Assembly: GCA_008636095.1 (NCBI GenBank)
Contig: VSJD01000144.1
Coordinates: forward strand, 1-6,756
DNA: 6,756 nucleotides
From: Kiritimatiellota bacterium
Lineage (GTDB): Bacteria; Verrucomicrobiota; Kiritimatiellia; JAAZAB01
Direction: 5' to 3'
Below, one piece after another: positions 1 to 5,196 of the stretch. The first letter of the stretch is position 1, and each line of letters opens with the position of its first letter. The notes under the pieces are model-generated. The model was not told where the DNA came from and searched no databases. It was given only the letters and a program-made list of their open reading frames with translations. The translations under genes were made by a program, and so were the position numbers.

Positions 1-591
1 AACCAGCCGGTAGCGGAGGGCATGATCTTCATAATCGGGTTTGGACTTCGGACAATATATATTGGTTACTACAGTTGGTGTAATAAAAGTAGTTAAAGGA
101 TTGACCGATTCATCCCAGTTCGTAGTAGCAATCGGCAAATCCTTATCCAATCCCGCCCAGTTGGTCTCGGCTGTAGCCTGTAAACCACCAAAAACCTCTT
201 CGGCGAAGAACGCGGCATGGGTATCCGCGATGGAACGGGCATTCTGATCCAGCCCCGCGGGGAACAGGCTCATAATGCTTAGAATGCCGATCGCCATGAC
301 CATCAGCGCCAGGGTGACCTCGACGAGACTGAATCCAGAGGTCAGAGGCCAGAGGTCAGAGGTCAGACTACGGCCTGAAGCGGACGACGGCCAGCCCACC
401 GGCCTGTCCCGCCGTAGCGATTGCGCGTAGGGGGAAGCCCTTTGGGCGAAGGCGGGACGACGGACGACAGATTCTGACTCCTGACTTTCCGCCGTCGCCA
501 AGGCTATGGCGGACACGCTGACTTCTGACCTCTGATCTCTGCCTTCTGATCTCTGCCTTCTGGCTATACTGGTTATTCGTTTGATATCCAT
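1..591 (-). CDS. PilV-like prepilin, 3' end outside window
   Basis: The reading frame is open from ATG at 591 to the window edge (197 codons seen). The mature part starts after Gly86 with F-S-L-V-E-V, then a hydrophobic helix (TLALMVMAIGILSIMSLFP), the prepilin peptidase site with Glu at +5. The PAGLDQNARS stretch after the helix resembles PilV-like minor pilins and the 'B' protein of Verru_Chthon cassettes; that assignment is by resemblance only. The 86-residue leader is very long. It holds AGGTCAG heptads (peptide RRQRSEGRDQRSEV), two palindromes, then opposite-orientation heptads giving LTSDLWPLTS just before the cleavage site. Start chosen because the context matches that of the pilin gene at 4899, and no ATG, GTG or TTG occurs in frame in the last 50 codons of the leader. 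GTG 600 in frame is an alternative. It follows the GspH-like pilin by 155 bases, probably in the same operon. Confidence 0.8.
   Translation of the reverse strand, partial: MDIKRITSIARRQRSEGRDQRSEVSVSAIALATAESQESESVVRRPAFAQRASPYAQSLRRDRPVGWPSSASGRSLTSDLWPLTSGFSLVEVTLALMVMAIGILSIMSLFPAGLDQNARSIADTHAAFFAEEVFGGLQATAETNWAGLDKDLPIATTNWDESVNPLTTFITPTVVTNIYCPKSKPDYEDHALRYRLV
339..366 (-). repeat. Heptad array in PilV-like leader (pilin-proximal)
   Basis: Four contiguous 7-base units (AGGTCAG, AGGCCAG, AGGTCAG, AGGTCAG on the plus strand). Read in the gene direction this is the CTGACCT orientation, which carries TGA once per 21 bases. The one variant unit turns the in-frame TGA into TGG, keeping the frame open. 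Confidence 0.9.
401..462. repeat. Palindromic element in PilV-like leader
   Basis: Perfect 8-base stem GTCCCGCC (406-413) with GGCGGGAC (451-458), flanked by heptads. It belongs to a loose family in this window sharing GTAGC and GCGAAG next to a C-rich/G-rich stem. It is translated within the leader. Confidence 0.75.
474..566 (+). repeat. Heptad arrays plus small palindrome in PilV-like leader
   Basis: Two heptads (CTGACTC, CTGACTT) at 474-487, a hairpin with stem TCCGCC 488-493 and GGCGGA 508-513, then seven heptads of CTGAYYT/CTGCCTT type at 518-566. In the gene direction these read as the open AGGTCAG orientation. Confidence 0.85.
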
Positions 592-611
592 TCGTGTCAC
601 TCAACATAATT
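577..611 (-). promoter_or_regulatory. Start module shared with the pilin gene at 4899
   Basis: Thirty-five bases around the start codon (20 upstream, 15 coding) match positions 4919-4885 at about 28 of 35 sites. The shared core is TTGAGTGA, AC, AATG, ATA and AACGA. GAG lies about 8 bases before the ATG and could be a weak ribosome binding site. The match supports ATG 591 as start and suggests the initiation region was copied together with the repeat leader. Confidence 0.5.
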
Positions 612-746
612 CGCCCATCGTCCGTAATTTGTAATCCCGCGCAACATGGGATAAGTCTGGCGCTTGCCGCGCTTTCAGCGCTGTCCGCCGCTTATTGTCT
701 GACCTCTGACTTCTGACTTCTGACCTCTGATCTCTATGGCTCCGCC
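592..746. other. Spacer between two pilin genes
   Basis: Between the GspH-like stop and the next start. It holds a five-unit heptad array at 699-733 (CTGACCT, CTGACTT, CTGACTT, CTGACCT, CTGATCT) and a short hairpin GCGC-TTTCA-GCGC at 669-681. No coding frame is convincing. Confidence 0.7.
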
Positions 747-1400
747 TCACTGCACCTTGATCCCGCCCGTCAGGCCGTTAATGGAAATGGTCGTCTCGAT
801 AGTGTCGTTTTTCTTATCCACCAGCACTATGTTGGTTGTAGCGGAGCCTATGGTCAACCCGCCATCCGTCTTGAACGTCAGGCTTGCGCTCGGAACATCA
901 AAACTCACATCCAGGGGGAGGTCCGTAATGCTCTGAACCAAGGCGCCTTCCGCATTGGTCGCATAATAGCAGGCATGGTCATTGGTGGCCAGAACGGGCA
1001 CATTGTTGGTCGTCCAAACCAACCCGGTGGACGAAGCCACAAATGTAATTTGTTCCCGATGCGTGATGGCCCATTGGCGCGACAAGGCTACCGTGGAGCG
1101 GACGTTGTTGACGGCAGTGCGCATCCCCGCGCCACGCCCCATGCTGAGAAAGGACGGCAGGGAAACGGCCATGATGACCACCGCAATGACCATGACCACG
1201 AGGAGCTCGATGAGGGTGAAGGCGGAAGACGGACGACAGACCCCCCCACGCGAAGCCGCTACGGCGGGGCAGGCAACGGACGACAGACGACGGATGGCAG
1301 ACGACGGACGACAGACCTGATCGGAAGGACGACGAAGCGGGGAGCGTGCAGTGTATGAAGAAGCATGAGGGACGGATTTTCCTGTATCCAACGATTTCAT
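747..1400 (-). CDS. GspH/FimT-like prepilin with repeat-encoded leader
   Basis: 217 residues from ATG 1400, the only in-frame ATG before the pilin motif. The cleavage site is Ala60/Phe61 in SSA-FTLIELLVVMVIAVV, with Glu at +5. The roughly 157-residue mature part has the hydrophobic helix, then RTAVNNVRSTVALSRQWAI, the pattern after the helix in GspH/FimT minor pseudopilins, and a beta-rich C-terminal half. It also resembles the 'D' protein of Verru_Chthon cassettes. By family knowledge it would be cleaved and methylated by prepilin peptidase and join a pseudopilus tip. The 60-residue leader contains VCRPSSAIRRLSS and VCRPSSA heptapeptides from 7-base repeats, split by a palindrome (CPAVAASRG). 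It starts 64 bases after hicA and is followed by the PilV-like gene. Precise family uncertain. Confidence 0.85.
   Translation of the reverse strand: MKSLDTGKSVPHASSYTARSPLRRPSDQVCRPSSAIRRLSSVACPAVAASRGGVCRPSSAFTLIELLVVMVIAVVIMAVSLPSFLSMGRGAGMRTAVNNVRSTVALSRQWAITHREQITFVASSTGLVWTTNNVPVLATNDHACYYATNAEGALVQSITDLPLDVSFDVPSASLTFKTDGGLTIGSATTNIVLVDKKNDTIETTISINGLTGGIKVQ
1223..1332 (-). repeat. Heptad array split by a palindrome in GspH-like leader
   Basis: Units CGGAAGA, CGGACGA, CAGACCC (1223-1243) are followed by a GC-rich palindromic segment (about 1242-1276, C-run, GAAGC, GCTAC, GGGG) and eight more units at 1277-1332 (CGGACGA, CAGACGA, CGGATGG and variants). The array resumes after the palindrome, as if the palindrome had been inserted in it. 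Confidence 0.85.
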
Positions 1401-1426
1401 GGATTATTGTCCGTGGTTCACAAGTT

Positions 1427-1447
1427 ACGCTCTACGCTCACCGCTCA
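1427..1447 (+). repeat. Short heptad array between hicA and GspH-like gene
   Basis: Three units ACGCTCT, ACGCTCA, CCGCTCA in the 64-base spacer. Noncoding example of the CGCTC-type heptad also seen in the leader at 3907-3927. Confidence 0.7.
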
Positions 1448-1464
1448 ACGTGTTTATGCCATTG

Positions 1465-1653
1465 TCATTTTGGATCGGGGATCGAGAGACATCGGCAGAT
1501 TTTGATGGCAAGACGGTCAGGGATTTCTGTGTGTCGGGGAACCGCTTCGATCCTGCCGGTGCCGGGATTGACCCAAAGGGAGTGCGAGCCGCCCTCACGT
1601 TTCAGAAAGCAACTGTGGCGTCGAAGATGCCGCAGGAGTTCTTTTCTCTTCAT
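1465..1653 (-). CDS. hicA: HicA-family mRNA interferase toxin
   Basis: 62 residues, the usual HicA size. MKRKELLRHLRRHSCFLKRE, then GGSHSLW with the conserved catalytic His at residue 24, an NP-GTG segment, the AVPRHTEI motif and KICRCLSIP. These are the HicA (YcfA) hallmarks of a small dsRNA-binding-like fold. By family knowledge it cleaves mRNA without ribosomes and is neutralised by HicB. Its ATG overlaps the hicB stop in an ATGA (1650-1653), so the two are translationally coupled. No key residue is missing. The pair sits between pilin genes and has no visible link to pilus assembly. Confidence 0.93.
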   Translation of the reverse strand: MKRKELLRHLRRHSCFLKREGGSHSLWVNPGTGRIEAVPRHTEIPDRLAIKICRCLSIPDPK

Positions 1654-1865
1654 CCGACGGCCACCAGTTCGCGTGTGGCATCCGCAGGAAGACCGCGAAG
1701 GGCATCGTCCCGTCTGTCCTCCAAGATAAGATCAATTGCTTCCGACAGGTTCTTCAGGCAATCCTCCTTTGTCTTGCCCAGTCCATTCGCGCCCGGAATT
1801 TCCGGACAATAGGCGATGACCCAATCCCCGTCCCGTTCCACGATAGCGGTAAATTCATTGTGCAT
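1650..1865 (-). CDS. hicB: HicB-family antitoxin, short form
   Basis: 71 residues matching the N-terminal HicB fold: FTAIVERDGDWVIAYCPEIPG, then GLGKTKEDCLKNLSEAIDLIL. It binds and masks HicA. It lacks the C-terminal helix-turn-helix or ribbon-helix-helix domain of longer HicB proteins, so autorepression through its own DNA-binding domain is not evident. Start ATG 1865 follows a strong AGGAGGT site; ATG 1859 is a less likely alternative. Antitoxin-first order with a 4-base overlap to hicA. Confidence 0.92.
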   Translation of the reverse strand: MHNEFTAIVERDGDWVIAYCPEIPGANGLGKTKEDCLKNLSEAIDLILEDRRDDALRGLPADATRELVAVG

Positions 1866-1872
1866 ATCCCTG

Positions 1873-1879
1873 ACCTCCT
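1873..1879 (-). promoter_or_regulatory. Strong ribosome binding site of hicB
   Basis: AGGAGGT on the minus strand, 7 bases before ATG 1865. It fixes the hicB start and is much stronger than any site before the pilin genes. Confidence 0.85.
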
Positions 1880-1926
1880 ATTCAGAACGGAGCGCATTCG
1901 ACAATCTGACGGTTATTGTATTCACA

Positions 1927-2169
1927 ATACCCTGAATCCGTGACGGGGTTTTATTTAAAGAGCCTTAAACCAAAGTTTATAACTGCTTACACAATCAGCA
2001 CCGTATCACTCAACTGGGATGTGTTTGATTGCATGATAAGAGTCGCCCTGCGGGTGAGGTCATTGTGCCGCATCTGCTTTGTTGGCAAGGGGTTTGGAGT
2101 AGTCAACTACACCGTCACCCTTGCCGCCGCGCAGTTGCGGCACACTGACCTCATCACGGATTCAGGTAT
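1927..2169 (+). mobile_element. MITE-like nested inverted repeat
   Basis: The ends are inverted copies: ATACCCTGAATCCGTGA at 1927-1943 and TCACGGATTCAGGTAT at 2154-2169 (16 of 17, one base gap). Inside, TGAGGTCATTGTGCCGC (2055-2071) pairs with 2137-2153 (16 of 17), and the stem continues with one gap through CTGC and GGCAAGGG (to about 2091, and from about 2118). A small loop-end stem GTAGT/ACTAC lies near 2105. The right arm is continuous while the left arm is split by about 111 AT-richer bases. This looks like an insertion sequence reduced to its two ends. No transposase and no clear target duplication are seen, and the family is not recognised with confidence. It lies 61 bases upstream of hicB. 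Confidence 0.6.
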
Positions 2170-2408
2170 ATTACAATGTATCACGGCAGTCAAATCCCGT
2201 CAACTTTTTTATTTCTGGGCCGTCATCTGGCGTCCCTTCTTCGCTCCGGGAGCTTCGCAGGGCAGGCTGGCGTCAGTCGTCCGTTCTCAGGCCGCCGTCC
2301 GGCGCTTGCCCTGCGTAGCGCTCCGGGCGAAGCAGGGTCCGTCGTCTGCCCTCTTCAATTCTTCCTTCAGTCCACAGCCTACAGCCCTCAGCCTTCTTCA
2401 GGGCATCT
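2170..2408. other. Repeat-filled spacer downstream of GspG-like gene
   Basis: No convincing gene. It contains a 46-base repeat (2231-2276), a hairpin with stem CCCTGC 2309-2314 and GCAGGG 2332-2337, four heptads CAGTCCA, CAGCCTA, CAGCCCT, CAGCCTT (2368-2395), and an 11-base tandem duplication TCTTCAGGGCA (2395-2405 and 2406-2416) that covers the stop codon of the next gene. Confidence 0.7.
2231..2276 (+). repeat. 46-base dispersed repeat, copy 1
   Basis: Matches the reverse complement of 3091-3136 at 44 of 46 bases (mismatches only in CCGGGAGC/CCGGTAGC and GGCTGG/GGCCGG). The pair forms inverted repeats flanking the mature part of the GspG-like pilin gene. Confidence 0.9.
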
Positions 2409-3242
2409 TCAGGGCAGCTCCGTCCAGGAATTCCAGGGCAGGGTATTGGAGGTGCCGCCCAGCGAGGCCACGCCGGCATCCACGGAGGGCATTGGATAAT
2501 TGGTTAAACTGACTAAATTTATATTGGTTTTACCGATTTCCCGGCCCGAGGTGTTATTGGCCCTATAGGAGGATATGAAGTTCGTCGAAATGGACAATGT
2601 ATTATCTTCCTTCTCGTCCATGCAGATGACATAGGGGATGCCCCAGGGATCGAGGTAATTACCCACATCATCCGGGTTGTTCGTGTTGACCTGCATATTG
2701 AGGAATATCTTGTTTTTGGGGTTAAACCGCCGGCCATCATGCACGACATTCGAGCCCAGCAGTGGCTGGATCACAAGCCAATTATTGGTGATATAGGTGG
2801 TATCCTGCGTCGCCTGGATCTGGGCCGGCCACTTGCCGTATTCCTGGCGATAGGCTTTGATGGCCATGAGAATCGTGCGCGTCTCCGCGGCCGCCTGCTT
2901 TTCCTTGGCGCGCGCACGCATGCCGATTATCACCGGGAACAGCAAGCCCGCCAGGATCGCAATGATCCCGATCACGAGCATCACTTCGAGGAGGGTGAAG
3001 CCTGAAGACAGACGCCGGATACCAGACGCCAGACGCCAGTCCGGAGAGGACGGACAAGGGAAGGCGGAAGACGAACCATGAAGATGACACCTGACGCCGG
3101 CCTGCCCTGCGAAGCTACCGGAGCGAAGAAGGGACGACGGACTGCAAAGACGACGACGGACGACGGACGACGGACGACAGACCGGAGAATACGGAAGCCC
3201 CGTTCTTTGGTTTTCGTTAATATCGGTCAATAAAATATTCAT
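2409..3242 (-). CDS. GspG-like pseudopilin with repeat-encoded leader
   Basis: 277 residues from ATG 3242. The cleavage site is Gly81/Phe82 in SSG-FTLLEVMLVIGIIAILAG. The mature part of about 196 residues has the helix continuing into RARAKEKQAAAETRTILMAIKAYRQEYGKWP and a DPWG motif at residues 198-201, both typical of GspG-type major pseudopilins (normally about 135-150 residues). The C-terminus lacks the acidic calcium loop of classical GspG. The 81-residue leader contains heptad peptides (VCRPSSV), a palindrome (RSGSFAGQAG) and a SSSAF stretch that looks like the last codons before another pilin motif. The upstream frame also stays open to ATG 3365, but that part is repeats; ACACGAAATGAATAT at 3242 resembles the other pilin starts. 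Confidence 0.85.
   Translation of the reverse strand: MNILLTDINENQRTGLPYSPVCRPSSVVRRRLCSPSSLLRSGSFAGQAGVRCHLHGSSSAFPCPSSPDWRLASGIRRLSSGFTLLEVMLVIGIIAILAGLLFPVIIGMRARAKEKQAAAETRTILMAIKAYRQEYGKWPAQIQATQDTTYITNNWLVIQPLLGSNVVHDGRRFNPKNKIFLNMQVNTNNPDDVGNYLDPWGIPYVICMDEKEDNTLSISTNFISSYRANNTSGREIGKTNINLVSLTNYPMPSVDAGVASLGGTSNTLPWNSWTELP
3002..3057 (-). repeat. Heptad array in GspG-like leader (pilin-proximal)
   Basis: Eight units in register on the plus strand: CTGAAGA, CAGACGC, CGGATAC, CAGACGC, CAGACGC, CAGTCCG, GAGAGGA, CGGACAA. Encodes DWRLASGIRRLSS right up to the cleavage site. Confidence 0.85.
3091..3136 (-). repeat. 46-base dispersed repeat, copy 2 (in leader)
   Basis: Inverted partner of 2231-2276 (44 of 46). 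Here it is translated as part of the leader, including SGSFAGQAG. Confidence 0.9.
3157..3184 (-). repeat. Heptad array in GspG-like leader (start-proximal)
   Basis: CGGACGA three times and CAGACCG, in perfect 7-base register. In the gene direction it reads as CGTCCGT units, encoding CRPSSVVRR. Confidence 0.9.
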
Positions 3243-3400
3243 TTCGTGTTCTTTACGCGCCTGTCCCACCGTAGCTTCGGAGCGAAGTGGGATGATTCGC
3301 TGGCAATATTCCGGCTTCTTCTTTGGTCTGGCGTCTGGTATCTGGCATCCGGCGTCTCTCTTCACGGTCTGGCGTCTGGCATCCGGCGTCTGGTTCCCGA
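3243..3400. repeat. Intergenic hairpin and heptad arrays
   Basis: Between two pilin genes. Hairpin with stem TCCCAC 3264-3269 and GTGGGA 3287-3292, inner stem CTTCG/CGAAG. Heptads at 3328-3396: CTGGCGT, CTGGTAT, CTGGCAT, CCGGCGT, CTCTCTT, then a unit one base short, then CTGGCGT, CTGGCAT, CCGGCGT, CTGGTTC. The arrangement CTGGCGT...CTGGCAT, CCGGCGT occurs twice. No gene seen. Confidence 0.8.
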
Positions 3401-4057
3401 CTAATCCCAGCTCTTGACATCGTCTCCGGTACCATAGTCATTGGTGCGATCGGCACCTGGGGACCACACGATCACCGCCCGATAAAGTTTCTGGCCACCG
3501 GCCAGGTCAATTTTGTTGTCGTAGTTGTCATCTACCTGGACCCAGTAGTAGGTTTTTAAGGCGGAATTGTACGGATCATACCAGGCATCCAGTGCACCAT
3601 CCGAAGAATTGGTGGTCTCAAATTCGTAGAAGGCGATCCCATCAAGGTTGCCAGCGATCTTATCGCCCCTGAGGATATTAACAACACTTTCATCGATCTC
3701 TTGGGCCGTTCCCGGCCCAAAGGCCGACGGCCAGGTACGGTAATGGTCCAGATAAGCCTTGAAAGCGGTTTCCAGGTTTTTGACGGTGACCTTGGCCTTG
3801 GTGTATTTGGCCTTCTCCCGGATCGAAAAATACGAGGGCACAATAATGCCCAACAGAAGGGCAATGATCGAAATCACCACCAGCAGTTCCACCAGGGTGA
3901 AAGCACGTAGAGCGTGGAGCGTGCCCCTCGACTTTGCTCGGGACAGGGAGCGTGGAGCGTATTCCGCCCTCTGACCTCTGACTTCTGACATCTGGCATCT
4001 GTCGTCTGTCGTCTGTCGTCTGTCGTCTGCCCCCTGACCTCTGATATTTGTCTTCAT
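3401..4057 (-). CDS. GspG-like pseudopilin with repeat-encoded leader
   Basis: 218 residues from ATG 4057, 11 bases after the stop of the upstream pilin gene. The cleavage site is Ala52/Phe53 in LRA-FTLVELLVVISIIALL. The mature part of about 166 residues continues YFSIREKAKYTKAKVTVKN, LETAFKAYLDHYRTWP, and ends with WSPGADRTNDYGTGDDVKSW (from residue 198), an acidic Gly/Asp loop like the calcium-binding C-terminus of GspG major pseudopilins. It is the most GspG-like of the set. The leader is mostly heptad peptide (DDRRQTTDDR, SEVRGQR) followed by a palindrome and CGTGGAG-type units. The frame stays open upstream to ATG 4114 inside the previous gene, an unlikely start. Confidence 0.87.
   Translation of the reverse strand: MKTNIRGQGADDRRQTTDDRCQMSEVRGQRAEYAPRSLSRAKSRGTLHALRAFTLVELLVVISIIALLLGIIVPSYFSIREKAKYTKAKVTVKNLETAFKAYLDHYRTWPSAFGPGTAQEIDESVVNILRGDKIAGNLDGIAFYEFETTNSSDGALDAWYDPYNSALKTYYWVQVDDNYDNKIDLAGGQKLYRAVIVWSPGADRTNDYGTGDDVKSWD
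3907..3960 (-). repeat. CGTGGAG heptads flanking a palindrome
   Basis: CGTAGAG, CGTGGAG, CGTGCCC (3907-3927), then a palindromic segment with CCCT and AGGG arms (about 3926-3948), then another CGTGGAG-type unit. All of it is translated in the leader (LSRAKSRGTLHALR). Confidence 0.7.
3971..4047 (+). repeat. Eleven-unit heptad array mixing two unit types
   Basis: Eleven contiguous 7-base units in one register: CTGACCT, CTGACTT, CTGACAT, CTGGCAT, CTGTCGT four times, CTGCCCC, CTGACCT, CTGATAT. The consensus is CTG followed by four variable bases, usually ending in T. It shows that the CTGACCT and CTGTCGT families are variants of one unit. Confidence 0.95.
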
Positions 4058-4068
4058 TCGCTCATACC

Positions 4069-4899
4069 TTAAAATGTATTTGTTGTGATGGTATATGAAG
4101 TCCCATCGTAACATTCATACTTCCACTGCCGGCCTGATACCGGATCTATCGCCTTGGCCCGGTCAACCGGACGGGCTTTAGTATAAAGTATCGTTGCATC
4201 TACCATGGCGCCACTCTTGGTCCTCCGCTTTCCTTGATACTTGATCTCATCAGCAGCATTAAACTTGTACACGACATACAATATCGACACCTTATCAAAC
4301 TGCATGAACGGACGCTTGCCTTCCCGCTCCTGCCTTAACATGAGCGGGAATGTGAGGCAATAATCATTCGTATATTTCTTACCATCGACAAATACAATCT
4401 CTATTGTGTTGGTTGAAAGGCTCACATTTGTTGCAACGGGGCTATTTGAGAAAGTACCCAAGTCTGGTATTACATTATCCCAATAATGCTTTGACGTTTC
4501 CGCTCGATTCGCGTAGGGGTTATTGGTCATCGGCGTAATGGGATATTCGCCATAGGTGGCACGGTAATCATCCAGGGCACTGCGGATTTTAGCCAACACC
4601 ACTTCCTGGCGGGCCGCCTTGGCGCGCGTAATGGCATACTTGGAAACCGGGATCGTGATGCCCATGAGGATCGCAATGACCACGATCACGACTAAGAGCT
4701 CGATGAGGGTGAAGGCGGAAGACGGACGACAGACGGCGGACGACAGACGACAGACCTGACCACTGATCTCTGATCTCTGACCTCTGGCTATAGTCATTCT
4801 CTCGCCTGGGCGTAGCGCTCCGGACTTCGGCGAGCTCAGTCGAGCCGCGGAGCATGGTCGGCGGGACACGTCGGCGGAGCCTGGTCGTTGGGTATTCAT
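4069..4899 (-). CDS. Type II secretion-like pseudopilin with repeat-encoded leader
   Basis: 276 residues from ATG 4899. The cleavage site is Ala62/Phe63 in SSA-FTLIELLVVIVVIAILMG, Glu at +5. The mature part of about 214 residues continues RAKAARQEVVLAKIRSALDD, YRATYGEYPITP, like GspG-type pseudopilins, but the C-terminal half is longer and not recognised. Start ATG 4899 matches the module at 591; GTG 4908 in frame is possible, as is ATG 4797 after GGCGAGAG. Residues 6-34 come from an 87-base palindrome-rich segment absent from the PilV-like leader; removing it would join MNTQR to MTIARGQRSE, close to MDIKRITSIARRQRSE there. It begins 42 bases after the toxin gene, with the next pilin 11 bases downstream. 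Confidence 0.85.
   Translation of the reverse strand: MNTQRPGSADVSRRPCSAARLSSPKSGALRPGERMTIARGQRSEISGQVCRLSSAVCRPSSAFTLIELLVVIVVIAILMGITIPVSKYAITRAKAARQEVVLAKIRSALDDYRATYGEYPITPMTNNPYANRAETSKHYWDNVIPDLGTFSNSPVATNVSLSTNTIEIVFVDGKKYTNDYCLTFPLMLRQEREGKRPFMQFDKVSILYVVYKFNAADEIKYQGKRRTKSGAMVDATILYTKARPVDRAKAIDPVSGRQWKYECYDGTSYTITTNTF
4723..4792. repeat. Ten-unit heptad array with orientation switch
   Basis: Units in register on the plus strand: CGGACGA, CAGACGG, CGGACGA, CAGACGA, CAGACCT, GACCACT, GATCTCT, GATCTCT, GACCTCT, GGCTATA. The first half is the CTGTCGT type on the minus strand, the second half the CTGACCT type on the plus strand. Encodes ARGQRSEISGQVCRLSSAVCR. Confidence 0.9.
4798..4884 (-). 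repeat. 87-base palindrome-rich segment inside a leader
   Basis: Begins CCAGGCTCCGCC and ends CCCAGGCGAGAGA on the minus strand and contains GGAGCGCTACGCC, seen in related form at 2315-2326. Its length is 29 codons, so the frame is kept. It is apparently missing at the equivalent place in the PilV-like leader. No clear target duplication. Confidence 0.5.
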
Positions 4900-4919
4900 T
4901 TGTTTCACTCAATGTAATT
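4885..4919 (-). promoter_or_regulatory. Start module shared with the PilV-like gene
   Basis: Partner of 577-611, about 28 of 35 bases identical, spanning 20 bases before ATG 4899 and the first five codons. Contains TTGAGTGA with GAG about 9 bases before the ATG. Confidence 0.5.
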
Positions 4920-4941
4920 CCTGAACCGGTTGATTCGCACT

Positions 4942-5196
4942 CTATCTGATAAGGTTGTCATATTCGGAATGAGTACCTATCCAAAGCCAGACGATATCTT
5001 GATCTGTTTCAACACCAAGGGCTCTGTATTTCCTGCCGACACGCACAGAATGGAAACGGCCGGCTTTCTTGAAGTGCAGGGAAGGATGCTTTGAGTTATT
5101 CTTTAGCAACTTAAAATTATCATCAGCCAATGTTTGGATGTCGGCCGGCAAGTCGTAGTAACATTTCCAGAACCGCGGACTTGCGTGGTGGTTCAC
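4942..5196 (-). CDS. RelE/ParE-like toxin
   Basis: 84 residues from GTG 5196, chosen because it overlaps the antitoxin stop as GTGA; GTG 5208 would add four residues and a longer overlap. The sequence SPRFWKCYYDLPADIQTLAD, then KHPSLHFKKAGRFHSVRVGRKYRAL and WLWIGTHSEYDNLI is typical of small RelE/ParE-superfamily toxins. By family knowledge these either cleave ribosome-bound mRNA or inhibit gyrase; the sequence does not decide which. It is intact, with the basic strand residues (Arg, Lys in SVRVGRKYR) retained. Lies between the antitoxin and a pilin gene. Confidence 0.88.
   Translation of the reverse strand: MNHHASPRFWKCYYDLPADIQTLADDNFKLLKNNSKHPSLHFKKAGRFHSVRVGRKYRALGVETDQDIVWLWIGTHSEYDNLIR

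Noticed and set aside
368..607. 79-codon minus ORF
   Set aside because: It is repeats and palindromes in another frame of the PilV-like leader. It ends at TAG 368-370 before the pilin motif, whereas the adjacent frame runs on into FSLVEV.
975..1358. Plus-strand ORFs opposite the GspH-like gene
   Set aside because: Low-complexity antisense translation of pilin and heptad sequence. The minus frame has the clear prepilin motif.
2055..2153. Integron attC site or riboswitch
   Set aside because: The stem lacks the paired core ends of attC sites, no cassette or integrase is nearby, and no known riboswitch motif is recognisable.
1916..2512. 198-codon plus ORF
   Set aside because: It runs through the inverted repeat, spacer repeats and the end of the pilin gene on the opposite strand; no recognisable domain.
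3253..3365. Start of the GspG-like gene at ATG 3365
   Set aside because: The extra 41 codons lie wholly in an intergenic hairpin and heptad array; ATG 3242 has a context like the other pilin starts.
3971..4047. CRISPR array
   Set aside because: Units are 7 bases, contiguous, with no spacers, and no cas genes are present.
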